DNA from: an uncultured Prevotellaceae bacterium | GTDB taxonomy: Bacteria; Bacteroidota; Bacteroidia; Bacteroidales; Muribaculaceae | Length of the DNA stretch: 53,401 nt | Assembly (NCBI GenBank): GCA_946186575.1 | Contig: CAMHNO010000017.1 | Coordinates: 1-53,401 of the forward strand | Direction: 5' to 3' | Program-made: the position numbers and the translations under genes | Part shown: piece after piece, positions 7,761 through 16,595 of the stretch | Layout: the number at the start of each line of letters is the position of its first letter | Numbering within the stretch: position 1 is the stretch's first letter | Notes under the pieces: generated by a model | Database searches by the model: none | The model's input: only the letters and a program-made list of their open reading frames with translations | Told to the model about the DNA's origin: nothing

Positions 7761-8684
7761 CTATTCGCCCAGGAGTGCGTGGGCTTCTTCGGAGCTGAGT
7801 CCGTGGGCAATGGCGAGCTTGATGTCGCGCTCCACATCGGTGGGGTTGTAGCGCAACTTGTTGAGCTTTGCTCTGAGTATGTAGATATAGGGGTCGTCGG
7901 GGTCGAGCTCAAGGGCATTGGCGATGTCGAGCGATGCCTCGTTGAGTTGCTTTGTGGCAAGGTAGCAGTCGGCTCGGTTGGCAAGTAGGGTAGAGGTGGG
8001 TCTGGCCTTGATTACCTCGCTGAAGCACTCGATGGCCTTGTCGTAGCGGGCGGCATGCTTGTTGAGGTAGCCTAATCCTTCCTTGGCGAGTCCCGAATTG
8101 GGGTTGATGTTCAAGATATCGTTGAAGTCTTTCTCGGCCGTCTTGGGGTCACCCATGTTAAGGGCGAGCATGCCATGTGTGTAGCGCGACTCCACATCGG
8201 TGGGATCGATGGTCATGATGCGCTCATAGTCGGCTTGGGCGCAGCTAATGCTGTCGAGCAGAATGTAGGTTGCGGCGCGGTTGTGCAGCAGAGTCACTGC
8301 GTTAGGAGTTATGTCGATGGCCATCGAGTAGTTTCTGATAGCCTCGTTGAGACGTCCCTGCCGTCGCTGCACAGTGGCGATGTTAGAGAGCAGTAGTGAG
8401 TTGTTGGGATTGGATGGCTCAGTTCTGATTGCCTCGATAAGGAACTGCTCGGCCTTGCTCCACTGCTGTGCTTCGATGTAGTGCTGAGCCGAGTCGACGA
8501 GTGCGAAATAGGCGGTAGTGGTGTCGATTTTTATCGACATGTCGACAGGTGGCTTCTCCTTGACAGGTTGAGGCTTGTCGTTTTTTTCAAATTTCATGTT
8601 TCGCTCGTTAATCGACTGAATGGCCTGTGAGTGTGCCAATGTTGCCATTGCGAGCATGATTATGATGTGTAAAAAGCGTTTCAT
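7761..8684 (-). CDS. Exported tetratricopeptide repeat protein
   Basis: 307 residues. The start at 8684 gives a signal peptide (MKRFLHIIIMLAMATLAHSQ); an earlier in-frame ATG at 8714 lies at the promoter and is rejected. From about residue 75 on there are roughly six TPR units, for example AIRNYSMAIDITPNAVTLLH, AEKDFNDILNINPNS and YDKAIECFSEVIKARP. TPR proteins act as protein-binding scaffolds; with export, this one probably works in the periplasm or at the outer membrane. The promoter is at 8712-8719. The partner is unknown. Confidence 0.85.
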   Translation of the reverse strand: MKRFLHIIIMLAMATLAHSQAIQSINERNMKFEKNDKPQPVKEKPPVDMSIKIDTTTAYFALVDSAQHYIEAQQWSKAEQFLIEAIRTEPSNPNNSLLLSNIATVQRRQGRLNEAIRNYSMAIDITPNAVTLLHNRAATYILLDSISCAQADYERIMTIDPTDVESRYTHGMLALNMGDPKTAEKDFNDILNINPNSGLAKEGLGYLNKHAARYDKAIECFSEVIKARPTSTLLANRADCYLATKQLNEASLDIANALELDPDDPYIYILRAKLNKLRYNPTDVERDIKLAIAHGLSSEEAHALLGE

Positions 8685-8711
8685 GCGATTAAAAAAAGAT
8701 GATGTGTGGCA

Positions 8712-8719
8712 CAAAGTTA
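8712..8719 (-). promoter_or_regulatory. Promoter -7 element of the TPR gene
   Basis: The minus strand reads TAACTTTG, 27 bases before the ATG at 8684. Confidence 0.6.
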
Positions 8720-8805
8720 ATCACCTTGCCCAACAAGTAGTGCACAGTTTTACTATTTTTAGATAAATTTTGCCTTCTTTGTTCGTTAGTTATAGTGGAA
8801 AATGC

Positions 8806-8813
8806 TAATTTTG
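8806..8813 (+). promoter_or_regulatory. Promoter -7 element of the MscS-type channel gene
   Basis: TAATTTTG, 22 bases before the ATG at 8836; a TTCG about 20 bases upstream may act as the -33 box. Confidence 0.55.
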
Positions 8814-8835
8814 TGCTCTTAAATTCACATGATTT

Positions 8836-9975
8836 ATGAAATTAACGACAATACTTTTGCAAAATAATGTTGCGGTTGCCGACTCGCTCAAGAAAGTGAC
8901 GAAAAAATTCTCGGCACTGCCCGACTCACTTGCCAATGTCACCCCCGAGAAGATTCACCGCGACATCCAGAACTTTGACTGGAACGAGGTGATAACGCAG
9001 CTCACCGACACTGGTGTGTCGCTGGCTCTGCGCATTGTGGCCGCAGTTGTGATTTTTATTGTGGGCAGGTTCATCATTGTCAAGACTCATAACTTGCTAC
9101 AGTCGGTGATGCTAAGCCGCGACGTTGACCGCTCGCTCACGACATTCCTGCTTAGTCTGTTCAAGATTACGTTCTTCTTTGTCCTGGCAATTATTGTCAT
9201 CAGCGTAATGGGCATCGAGACGAGCTCGTTTATCGCTATCTTCGCTTCGGCCGGAATTGCGATAGGCATGGCCTTCAGTGGCACGTTGCAGAACTTTGCC
9301 GGTGGAGTGCTCATTTTGCTGCTCAAGCCCTACAAGGTGGGAGATTACATCGAGTTTCAGACTCACAAGGGCACGGTCAAGGAAATACAAATTTTTCACA
9401 CCATCATCACCACCTACAACAATGAGTCGATAATTATACCCAATGGTGGTCTCTCTACAGGAACAATAAACAACTACTCTCGTGAGCATGCGCGAAGGCT
9501 CGAGTGGCGGGTGGGCATCAGCTACGGCGACGATGTGGATAAAGCCCGTGAAGTGATAATGAGCATCATCGATGGAAGCGAACTGCTGCTCAAGCCCGGA
9601 ACCGAGGACGACCACAAGCAGCACAAGGACACCACCGAGAGTGAGTCGGCCACCACTCAAGACGATGAGCAGCGCCATGGCTCTTGGTTGCAGCGATGGA
9701 TCAAGCGCCACAAGCAGCTCAAGCTCAAGGCAGCCGAGTGGCGTGAAGAGAAACGGCGGGAGCTCGAGGAGAAGATGCCCCAGGTGAGTTACACGCCGTC
9801 GGTCTCGGTTGAGAGCCTCGACGACAGCGCAGTGACACTGGTGGTGAGGGCATGGTGCACTCATGCCAACTACTGGCCTGCCTTCTATGCCGTGAACGAG
9901 GCTATCTATAAGCAGCTTCCACAGCATGGACTTCACTTCCCCTTCCCGCAGGTGGATGTACACATGGCAAAATAG
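8836..9975 (+). CDS. MscS family mechanosensitive channel with a charged insertion
   Basis: 379 residues. Membrane segments lie at about 60-82 and 105-127, with the pore-lining Gly/Ala-rich TM3 at 134-162 (FASAGIAIGMAFSGTLQNFA). The MscS beta domain follows (KPYKVGDYIEF through IPNGGLSTGTINNYS). Channels of this family open under membrane tension and release solutes during osmotic downshock. The alpha/beta vestibule is interrupted by about 60 residues (255-316) rich in Asp, Glu, Lys and Arg (HKQHKDTTESESATTQDDEQ, then a long basic/acidic helix), which standard MscS lacks. A DUF4369 lipoprotein gene follows 24 bases later, probably cotranscribed. Confidence 0.93.
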   Translation: MKLTTILLQNNVAVADSLKKVTKKFSALPDSLANVTPEKIHRDIQNFDWNEVITQLTDTGVSLALRIVAAVVIFIVGRFIIVKTHNLLQSVMLSRDVDRSLTTFLLSLFKITFFFVLAIIVISVMGIETSSFIAIFASAGIAIGMAFSGTLQNFAGGVLILLLKPYKVGDYIEFQTHKGTVKEIQIFHTIITTYNNESIIIPNGGLSTGTINNYSREHARRLEWRVGISYGDDVDKAREVIMSIIDGSELLLKPGTEDDHKQHKDTTESESATTQDDEQRHGSWLQRWIKRHKQLKLKAAEWREEKRRELEEKMPQVSYTPSVSVESLDDSAVTLVVRAWCTHANYWPAFYAVNEAIYKQLPQHGLHFPFPQVDVHMAK

Positions 9976-9999
9976 TGTAAACAAAACAATTACGCAACA

Positions 10000-10635
10000 A
10001 TGAAATATCTTTTTAGATTGGTCTTAGCTTGCTTGGCGATGGCAGTGACAACAGGGTGTGTCGAGAGCCTGAACGGTTCTGACTTCAAGCTAACTTGCTC
10101 GATTGACAAGTCGCTCAATACCAGCGAAGTTTCGCTCTTCTTGCTTGAGCAAGAATATAACAGAGTATACAATGTGGCTACGGCGAAACTCGATTCTGCT
10201 ACCGGCAACTTTATATTTGAGGGGCAAATCGAGAGCCCTTGCGTTGCTTTTCTCAAGTTTGACAACGACTCCACAGCGTTCTTTTTTGTCTTGGAGCAAG
10301 GAGAGTCGAGCATAAGCATTGCCCCTGGCAGGGTGATGGTGCAAGCCGGCGAAGGCAACCATGAGTATTTCAACTATCTGAAGCATCGCAATGCCCTCTT
10401 GGCGTCGCGTCGCGAAGTGCGCAACCGTTACCTTAAGGCTGCCGCGCCCGACTCACTGATAAAACTTGATGTCGAGAAAAAGTTCCTCGCTCAGGACAGT
10501 GTGCTCGCCGACTCGCTTGAGCGTGTGACGCTGGCGGCCATCAATCGCAATACTCTGGCATCGCGCATCATCCTCGACAAGTATGTCAACGAGTTGCGCC
10601 CACAGTATCTCAAGAAGGTTGTGCATGGACGATAA
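10000..10635 (+). CDS. DUF4369-type lipoprotein
   Basis: 211 residues. MKYLFRLVLACLAMAVTTGC is a lipoprotein signal peptide with the lipobox TTGC20. The mature part begins with a DUF4369-like beta domain (FKLTCSIDKSLNTSEVSLFL, later FIFEGQIESPCVAFLKF). In Bacteroidota this domain often precedes a thioredoxin domain; here it is followed only by a helical, charged C-terminus (about residues 120-211) with no CxxC. It may therefore be a shortened relative of the AhpC/TSA-type lipoproteins. It lies 24 bases behind the MscS gene. Confidence 0.8.
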   Translation: MKYLFRLVLACLAMAVTTGCVESLNGSDFKLTCSIDKSLNTSEVSLFLLEQEYNRVYNVATAKLDSATGNFIFEGQIESPCVAFLKFDNDSTAFFFVLEQGESSISIAPGRVMVQAGEGNHEYFNYLKHRNALLASRREVRNRYLKAAAPDSLIKLDVEKKFLAQDSVLADSLERVTLAAINRNTLASRIILDKYVNELRPQYLKKVVHGR

Positions 10636-10806
10636 CAAATCGGGTGGTCATGGCGCTCTGGCTCAGTTCTAATGAAATGTCAGTATAGGTTCATTTTGGG
10701 AAAAACTAACCAAGAAAATATTGCAATCTAATCCTCTTTTTGGGTTTTTTATCGTTGTTTCACACTTATCTACATTAATGGTTGCTCTTATAATAAAAAT
10801 AATTCC

Positions 10807-10814
10807 TAACTTTG
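10807..10814 (+). promoter_or_regulatory. Promoter -7 element for the lipoprotein at 10846
   Basis: TAACTTTG, with a TTG about 22 bases upstream at 10782, 31 bases before the ATG. Confidence 0.6.
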
Positions 10815-10845
10815 CAAGGTTAAATCTTTTAATTTACTCCAACTT

Positions 10846-11541
10846 ATGAAGATAAAGAACTATTTGTTTATGGTACTCCTTCTCACGGTGGCTCTCACCG
10901 GATGCAAGAAGGGACCAATGTATATCTATATCGACACTCAAGGCGACGATCCTAAGGTGAGCTTCATTGATAGTGAGGACGATGTGAATGCCTATAATAA
11001 GGCATTTGAAAACTACTCTAACGCAAGGTTCTATCCCATTTTCTCAGAGTTTGAGAAAACCCATCGCTACATTGTTGAGAACGAAGGCAACAACGAGGCT
11101 TGCGAGGCCGACGAGAGTGCTCCAGTGCCTGCCGATGCCAATAGTGACCGAGGATCGGTGATTACTACTGGCGATGAGGTCACTACAATCGATGGCATGG
11201 GTTCGGAGCCAAGCTATGAGGAGCTGTCGGAGTTTAATGAGCCCAACTTTATTCTCTATAAGATAGAGAGCAGTTCTGCCAGAAAGGCGGCACAAGACTA
11301 TATCGACAAGAAAATCAGTTACGAGGAATTCGAGAAGAGAATGAAGGGTTCAACCACTCCCATCAATCTCTACAAGAAGAATTTCCAGGCCTGTGCTACT
11401 ATCGACCGCAACGTGTTTGACAAGCTTATCGACAAGCTCCGGACTACGATTGCAAAAATCGACCGTGAGGCTGCCGAGAGAAAAGCCGAGGTTGAGGCCG
11501 AGAAAGCAGCCGATGCCGCTCAAGGCAATACTCAGCAGTGA
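10846..11541 (+). CDS. Acidic lipoprotein of unknown function
   Basis: 231 residues. The lipobox is ALTGC20 after a good signal peptide. The mature protein is acidic, with DTQGDDPKVSFIDSEDD near the start, a disordered stretch around residues 85-125 (EADESAPVPADANSDRGS) and a C-terminal helix rich in Ala, Glu and Lys (AAERKAEVEAEKAADAAQ) likely to form a coiled coil. I do not recognise the family. It has its own promoter and a strong terminator and so is a single-gene unit. Confidence 0.75.
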   Translation: MKIKNYLFMVLLLTVALTGCKKGPMYIYIDTQGDDPKVSFIDSEDDVNAYNKAFENYSNARFYPIFSEFEKTHRYIVENEGNNEACEADESAPVPADANSDRGSVITTGDEVTTIDGMGSEPSYEELSEFNEPNFILYKIESSSARKAAQDYIDKKISYEEFEKRMKGSTTPINLYKKNFQACATIDRNVFDKLIDKLRTTIAKIDREAAERKAEVEAEKAADAAQGNTQQ

Positions 11542-11627
11542 GGTCCGATAAATGTCTTTTTCGCTCATTAGAGGCGACAATCATGAACTTCGGTGTGACA
11601 GCCGAGATTTGAGATAAAAAATGAATT

Positions 11628-11680
11628 GAGTCACCCCCATGAGTGCTCTGATGTGAGCAGTCATGGGGGGACTCTTTTCT
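11628..11680 (+). terminator. Terminator between convergent lipoprotein genes
   Basis: GAGTCACCCCCATGA at 11628-11642 pairs with TCATGGGGGGACTC at 11661-11674 (14 pairs, one bulged A), followed by TTTTCT. Confidence 0.8.
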
Positions 11681-11695
11681 CAGCCTCGCCTGATG

Positions 11696-14326
11696 TCACT
11701 CAACCTTGACGAGCCTGAGTTGCGAGAGGTAGATGATGTCTTCGCCTATTGCTGCACTCGGCCTGATGCGGCGCATTTTTATCGTGTTGCTGCCCTTGAG
11801 GAGCTTTACTTGCAGATGGCTGCTATAGTTGAGGCTGCACCACTGGTTCATGCCTTGAGGAGGCACCACCACTACTCCTTGATTGTGGCCGTTGGCCCAT
11901 ATCTGTATCATGTCGCATGGCGACCAGAACGACGGGTTCTCATTGCCGTTGCTGTAGAGCAGGTCGAGCACATAGTCGCCTCCATTGGCAGTTGTCACTG
12001 TGGTAGAGAGCCATGTAGAGTCGTCGCGCAATTCCACAAGCGAGTGTTTGAACGATTTTGGAAACTCAATCATCATGCCCGATGCAGGCAGGGTGTTGCC
12101 TATGTTGTAGCGCTTGGCGCTTAGCATGATGTAATGTGGCGAAGCCATGAACCCCTGGCCATACTTGTTGATGGCAACAATGCTGTAGTTTCTGTAGGTG
12201 AGTGAGTCGCGTGTTCCCAGCACAGAGTCGCGCATGGAATAGGTGGGCTCGCCGTTGATGAGGATTTTGTAGCCAAGTGCGTTGGAATAGGTGTAGTTGG
12301 TGCCATAAAGGCCGTTCCACTTCCATTGTGGCTCGGCAGGCAAAGTGGCTGGACTGTGGGCCTGCGTGATTTTTCCCGAGCCAGCATTCTCACCGTTCAT
12401 GGTGATCACTATCTTGTGCTCGCCTTTGAGTGAGCCATCTATGAAATTGTAGTCAAGTTCCTTGCCGTCGAGTGTTATCTTGCTCCAGTCGTTGCCATAG
12501 CCTTTTATTGTGATGGTGAAGATAGCATTGCGATAGTGGTAGTTCGATATGGTCTTGACGCCGGCAAAGCACGATGGCACGCGCGGATTCAATTCTATGC
12601 CTCCTGGCAGAAAGTTCATTCCGGCAATCACTCGCAGCACCATGGCGATATTGCCGGCAGCGTTTCCGCGAGGGTTGTTGCCGGGTAGCACCGCGCCGGT
12701 GGTGGCATCGCAGGTGGTAGCGCACGATGCAGCCATCGCCTGCTGGTAGACGAGTGCTCCCATGCCGTGTCGCAGCATGCTCATGTTACTGGTCTTGGCA
12801 GCGGCGAGGTTCCAAATTGATTGCACCATGGGTATTACCGAGTTGTTCAGGCCGGTACCTGTTCCCTCGCGATTGGGATAGATAAGTGGCACACCATAGT
12901 TGGTCACGGGAGTCTCCTTGATGAGTTGCTCGGCTCTGTCGTCGTCGGCTATGTCCCATAGCACGCTCATGGCTTGTCCCAGATTGTCGACCAGTGGCGA
13001 CATCACTGGAGTGACTCCGCCATACAGATACTGGGTGTAGCGCTCGTTCTGCTCATTCCACAACCTGTGGTTGATGGCGTTTTTAATGCGGTCGGCCTGT
13101 GTGTCGTGTAATGGCTGCTTTTCAAACTCATCGGCTATCTGTCCGAGCAATCGGTAGGTATGTTCCATGATAATGTTTCCCACGAGTGGGATGGTCTCAT
13201 AGGCATCGCTTGGCGACATCCACTTGGGGTAGTATTGCGATGTGTAGCTCGAGATGTAAGGGCACATGGCATGCCACAGACTTGACATCGAACTGGTGTT
13301 CAAGTCATTGATCTTGTCGAGGCTTGCCAGGATAACTTGTTCGCAGTATTTGAGCCATTCCTTGTCGCCGGTGCTGCAATACACGCTCCATGCTGCTTGT
13401 GCCCACATCAGGTCGTTGGTGAGCGATGCATAGCTCCGGTTGCCGCGCTCGGTGTTGATTATTCCGTCATCCACCATCTGCTTGAGTCGCTCCATCGACT
13501 GGCGAGGCTGAATGTATGCCAGCGACAGTGCGATGGCATAGCAATCGCCCGCAATCAGCGACGAAAACTGATTGTCGCCGTCCGACAGCACTTGCTGCAA
13601 CGACATGTTGTATACAGCATTCACGATGTGCTGATTAGAGTTGTAGCGTGGCAGACCTTCAAGTTCATTGGGGTTGGTTAATTGCCATGAATTGTAGTTC
13701 AATGACTGGTGTTCGAGCACCGACCGCAAGTCAACGCTCACCACGCAACTGTTGTCGTCGAGCCAGGGGTCGTCGATGCGGGCTTTGAACTCTAAGGCAG
13801 GTTTTTCCACTTCAATAAGCAGCTCGGTTGTGGCTTGCTCAATGTCGGTGCGGTAGAGTGTGTCGAGCGACGGGGTCACATAGTATCCTCTCTCTCTGAG
13901 TTCACTCGCGGCCTTGCTCATGTCAATCTTCAAGTGCAACGATTGCGGAATAGCGACTTCTTGGGTCGATGAGAGTTTCGCGCTATCGGCTTCAAAGGCT
14001 TTGACTTTGAGTGTGTCGGAAGCATTTTTCAGGTCAATGTAGTGATATTGTGCCGGAAGCAGCTCCACGTCGCGAGCACCCAAGCTCAGCCTAAACTTCA
14101 GCACGTTGGGGATGGATGTGATTGCCTGTGTGTGATAGTTGGTCTTAATCGTAAAGTCGTTAGGCGCATATGCAACGAAATGTGGCGTCACAACGCTGTC
14201 GGCCGTGACGGTGTAATTCTCGTTCTGCGCTATCACTTCGTCGCTCATCATCAAGTCGCACGAGCTTAATGCGAGCAAAGCAAGAGCAGCGAGAGTCAAT
14301 AGCTTGAAATCTAATATTTGTGGCAT
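11696..14326 (-). CDS. Six-hairpin-glycosidase-like lipoprotein
   Basis: About 876 residues. The signal peptide ends in LLALSSC, a lipobox. After a beta-rich region (about 25-220) comes a long alpha-helical part whose pattern fits an (alpha/alpha)6 toroid of the six-hairpin glycosidase superfamily: LIAGDCYAIALSLAYI, SLTNDLMWAQAAWSVYCS, SSLWHAMCPYISS, LWNEQNERYTQYLYGG and GNAAGNIAMVLRVIAGM. The C-terminal third is beta-rich and may hold carbohydrate-binding modules. The GH family and sugar substrate are not determinable by eye. ATG 14326 is preferred because the promoter -7 box occupies 14344-14351; ATG codons at 14335 and 14341 and a GTG at 14356 are also in frame. Confidence 0.72.
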   Translation of the reverse strand: MPQILDFKLLTLAALALLALSSCDLMMSDEVIAQNENYTVTADSVVTPHFVAYAPNDFTIKTNYHTQAITSIPNVLKFRLSLGARDVELLPAQYHYIDLKNASDTLKVKAFEADSAKLSSTQEVAIPQSLHLKIDMSKAASELRERGYYVTPSLDTLYRTDIEQATTELLIEVEKPALEFKARIDDPWLDDNSCVVSVDLRSVLEHQSLNYNSWQLTNPNELEGLPRYNSNQHIVNAVYNMSLQQVLSDGDNQFSSLIAGDCYAIALSLAYIQPRQSMERLKQMVDDGIINTERGNRSYASLTNDLMWAQAAWSVYCSTGDKEWLKYCEQVILASLDKINDLNTSSMSSLWHAMCPYISSYTSQYYPKWMSPSDAYETIPLVGNIIMEHTYRLLGQIADEFEKQPLHDTQADRIKNAINHRLWNEQNERYTQYLYGGVTPVMSPLVDNLGQAMSVLWDIADDDRAEQLIKETPVTNYGVPLIYPNREGTGTGLNNSVIPMVQSIWNLAAAKTSNMSMLRHGMGALVYQQAMAASCATTCDATTGAVLPGNNPRGNAAGNIAMVLRVIAGMNFLPGGIELNPRVPSCFAGVKTISNYHYRNAIFTITIKGYGNDWSKITLDGKELDYNFIDGSLKGEHKIVITMNGENAGSGKITQAHSPATLPAEPQWKWNGLYGTNYTYSNALGYKILINGEPTYSMRDSVLGTRDSLTYRNYSIVAINKYGQGFMASPHYIMLSAKRYNIGNTLPASGMMIEFPKSFKHSLVELRDDSTWLSTTVTTANGGDYVLDLLYSNGNENPSFWSPCDMIQIWANGHNQGVVVVPPQGMNQWCSLNYSSHLQVKLLKGSNTIKMRRIRPSAAIGEDIIYLSQLRLVKVE

Positions 14327-14343
14327 TTTGGGCATTGACATTG

Positions 14344-14351
14344 CAAAGGTA
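14344..14351 (-). promoter_or_regulatory. -7 element of the glycosidase-like lipoprotein gene
   Basis: The minus strand reads TACCTTTG. It overlaps the extended open frame, so translation must begin downstream, probably with a very short leader. Confidence 0.6.
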
Positions 14352-14493
14352 GCCACATTTTTTTATTTTAAGGAAAATATTATGCACTATTTTAGATAAA
14401 TTAGGCGGCACCTTGGAAAAACTCAATAAATTTGTTTTTACACTCGGTTTGCACTAATTTTGTGTAAAATTTTGCTGATTCAAGAAAAGTTTG

Positions 14494-14501
14494 TACCTTT
14501 G
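14494..14501 (+). promoter_or_regulatory. Promoter of the L31 gene
   Basis: TTTG at 14471-14474, a 19-base spacer, then TACCTTTG. This gives a leader of about 65 bases that holds the hairpin at 14511-14545. Confidence 0.75.
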
Positions 14502-14510
14502 CGCGCCATT

Positions 14511-14545
14511 ACAATTTTTCGGTGTCTTACCATCACCGGCATTGT
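14511..14545 (+). promoter_or_regulatory. Structured leader of the L31 gene
   Basis: ACAAT (14511-14515) pairs with ATTGT (14541-14545), and CGGTG (14520-14524) with CACCG (14534-14538). They are separated by an internal loop of TTTT against GC, with a 9-base apical loop TCTTACCAT. A two-tier hairpin in a ribosomal protein leader suggests autoregulation by L31; this is inference. Confidence 0.4.
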
Positions 14546-14571
14546 ATAACTATTTAAATATATATTTAAAA

Positions 14572-14826
14572 ATGAAACAAGGTATCCATCCTGACAACTA
14601 TCGCGAAGTTGCTTTCAAGGACATGTCAAACGAAGAGGTATTCATCACTCGCTCAACAGTCAACACTAAGGAGACTATCGAGATTGATGGTAAGACCTAT
14701 CCACTGGTGAAGCTTGAGATCACAAGCTCTTCACACCCATTCTTCACTGGTAAGCAGAAACTCGTCGACACCGCTGGTCGTGTTGATAAGTTCCTCAGCC
14801 GCTACGGCAACCGCAAGAAGAAATAA
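14572..14826 (+). CDS. rpmE2: 50S ribosomal protein L31, type B (zinc-free form)
   Basis: 84 residues starting [18 protein letters not shown], with [21 protein letters not shown] near the end, which is diagnostic of L31. The four zinc-binding Cys of the type A protein are absent, so this is the type B (C-minus) form. In other bacteria this form can replace the zinc form when zinc is scarce; many Bacteroidota carry only this form. It has its own promoter, a structured leader and a strong terminator. An upstream in-frame ATG at 14491 is excluded by the promoter. Confidence 0.96.
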   Translation: MKQGIHPDNYREVAFKDMSNEEVFITRSTVNTKETIEIDGKTYPLVKLEITSSSHPFFTGKQKLVDTAGRVDKFLSRYGNRKKK

Positions 14827-14892
14827 ACCTCTTCTTCGCTTTAGAGAATTAGCCACAGACGCTCTGTGTTGAGTGGCCGTGGTTGTCACACA

Positions 14893-14932
14893 GTGCGCCC
14901 CAGCTCATCGAGCTGGAGCGCACAATGTTTTT
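14893..14932 (+). terminator. Terminator after L31
   Basis: GTGCGC at 14893 pairs with GCGCAC ending at 14923, and CCAGCTC at 14900 with GAGCTGG at 14910-14916, around an ATC loop; TTTTT follows shortly after. Confidence 0.75.
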
Positions 14933-15122
14933 GGATAAAATGCTCACGCTTGCAAGGTTTTGAACAAGTTCAAACTTTGACTCGCTTAATCGCATTTTTT
15001 GCACAACGCCAAGTCTTTGACTTGTCTTTCGGCCTGTCCCACCTTTTTATTGGGTGAGCACAAAAGGGGCGAGATGTTTGTGCATTTTGGTTGTTTTGTT
15101 TGTCTGTTTTGAGTTAAAGTTG

Positions 15123-15130
15123 TATCTTTG
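15123..15130 (+). promoter_or_regulatory. -7 element abutting the lipid kinase start
   Basis: TATCTTTG ends 4 bases before the ATG at 15135. The message would begin at or next to the start codon. Confidence 0.6.
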
Positions 15131-15134
15131 CAAT

Positions 15135-16013
15135 ATGGAAAATCGCAAGAAATTGATGGCAATTATCAATCCCTTCTCGGGCAACAGCAAGAAGGATCGT
15201 GTGCCACAACTCATAGATGAGGTTATTGACCATACCAAGTTTGATGTGGAGGTTGCTCTTGTCTCGCGCGAGTTGAGTGTGTGCGACCTTGCATCTGATG
15301 CCGTCAGAAATGGCTATTATGGAGTGATTGCCGTGGGTGGCGACGGCACTGTCAACGGTGCTGCCACTGCCTTGCGCGAGAGCGATGTGGCGCTTGCCAT
15401 CATCCCCTGCGGCTCGGGCAATGGCCTTGCCCGCCATCTTGAGATTCCAATGAACATGCGCCGTGCAATCGAGGTGATTAACCGCGACCACATCGAGGTG
15501 TGCGACTATTGCACACTCAACGACGACACCTTTGTGTGCACTGCAGGCATGGGCTTTGATGCCGATATTGCCGACCGTTATGCCCAGCGCACCAAGCGAG
15601 GCGCGTTAAACTATGTGAGGACGGCTTTTGAGGTCTATGCTCGCTACAAGCCAGTGCACTGCTCTATCGACATTGATGGCAAGCAGATAGAGGAAGACGT
15701 GTTTGTCATCACCTGCGCCAATGCCTCGCAGTATGGCAACAATGCCTTCATCGCTCCTCATGCCAGCCTGCAGGACGGTTTGCTCGACGTGACTATAATA
15801 AAACCTTTCAGCCCGCTCGTGAGCCCCATTGTGGGTGGGAGCTTGTTTACTAAGACTGTCGACAAGAACCGCAATGTCGAGACCTACAAGGCCCACCAGG
15901 TAAAGATTCACTCCTCGATGCCTCGTGTCTATCACATCGACGGCGAGCCCATGTCGATGATCACCGACATGACTGTTACATGCCATCCCGGTGGCATCAA
16001 GTTCTTTGTGTGA
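15135..16013 (+). CDS. Diacylglycerol kinase family lipid kinase (YegS/BmrU-like)
   Basis: 292 residues. IINPFSGNSKKD near the start is the family opening; GVIAVGGDGTVNGAA is the nucleotide-binding GGDGT motif; IPCGSGNGLARHL follows. The end, IDGEPMSMITDMTVTCHPG, also fits. These enzymes phosphorylate diacylglycerol, sphingoid bases or phosphatidylglycerol. Sphingolipids occur in many Bacteroidales, so a sphingoid substrate is possible but unproven. The start at 15135 leaves almost no leader; an in-frame ATG at 15156 would give a leader of roughly 20 bases and still keep the core. Confidence 0.9.
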   Translation: MENRKKLMAIINPFSGNSKKDRVPQLIDEVIDHTKFDVEVALVSRELSVCDLASDAVRNGYYGVIAVGGDGTVNGAATALRESDVALAIIPCGSGNGLARHLEIPMNMRRAIEVINRDHIEVCDYCTLNDDTFVCTAGMGFDADIADRYAQRTKRGALNYVRTAFEVYARYKPVHCSIDIDGKQIEEDVFVITCANASQYGNNAFIAPHASLQDGLLDVTIIKPFSPLVSPIVGGSLFTKTVDKNRNVETYKAHQVKIHSSMPRVYHIDGEPMSMITDMTVTCHPGGIKFFV

Positions 16014-16121
16014 TAGAAAAGTTATCAAGCGATTAAAGAAGACTTATATATAGGTTGGAATTTTGTTATTGCGGTTTTTAATCGTTTGAGTTTTTTGTTA
16101 TATCTTTAATTGTCTGAAAAC

Positions 16122-16595
16122 ATGAAAATCGTGCTTGCAGTAGTAGGTAAGATGGCAGGTGGCTATCTGAGTAAGGGCATCGACGAGTACACGTCGAGGC
16201 TCAAGCACTATGTGCCTTTCGAGATTCAGTATATCCCCGATGCCAAGAACACCAAGAGTCTCACCGAGGCGCAGCAGAAGGCTGCTGAGGGTCGTAACAT
16301 CCTCGCCGCTCTCGACAAGAGCGACCATGTGGTCCTGCTCGACGAGCATGGCAAGCAGTTCACCTCATTAGAGTTCTCACGCTACATCGAGCGCAAGACA
16401 ACGTCGGTGCAGCGCCGCCTCGTCTTCGTGGTTGGTGGTCCTTATGGCTTCTCGCCAGAAGTATACGCCCGCGCCAGCGAAAAAATCTCTCTCTCCTCGA
16501 TGACCTTCTCCCACGAGATGATTCGTCTCATCTTCACTGAGCAACTCTACCGCGCCATGACCATCCTCCGTGGCGAACCCTACCACCACGAATAA
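16122..16595 (+). CDS. rlmH: 23S rRNA (pseudouridine1915-N3)-methyltransferase RlmH
   Basis: 157 residues of a SPOUT methyltransferase, the usual length. VLLDEHGKQFTSLEFS, VFVVGGPYGFSPEVY and the C-terminal SSMTFSHEMIRLIFTEQLYR with RGEPYHHE are all characteristic, forming the trefoil-knot S-adenosylmethionine site. The enzyme methylates pseudouridine 1915 in helix 69 of 23S rRNA. The start follows a weak TATCTTTA at 16101. Confidence 0.97.
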   Translation: MKIVLAVVGKMAGGYLSKGIDEYTSRLKHYVPFEIQYIPDAKNTKSLTEAQQKAAEGRNILAALDKSDHVVLLDEHGKQFTSLEFSRYIERKTTSVQRRLVFVVGGPYGFSPEVYARASEKISLSSMTFSHEMIRLIFTEQLYRAMTILRGEPYHHE

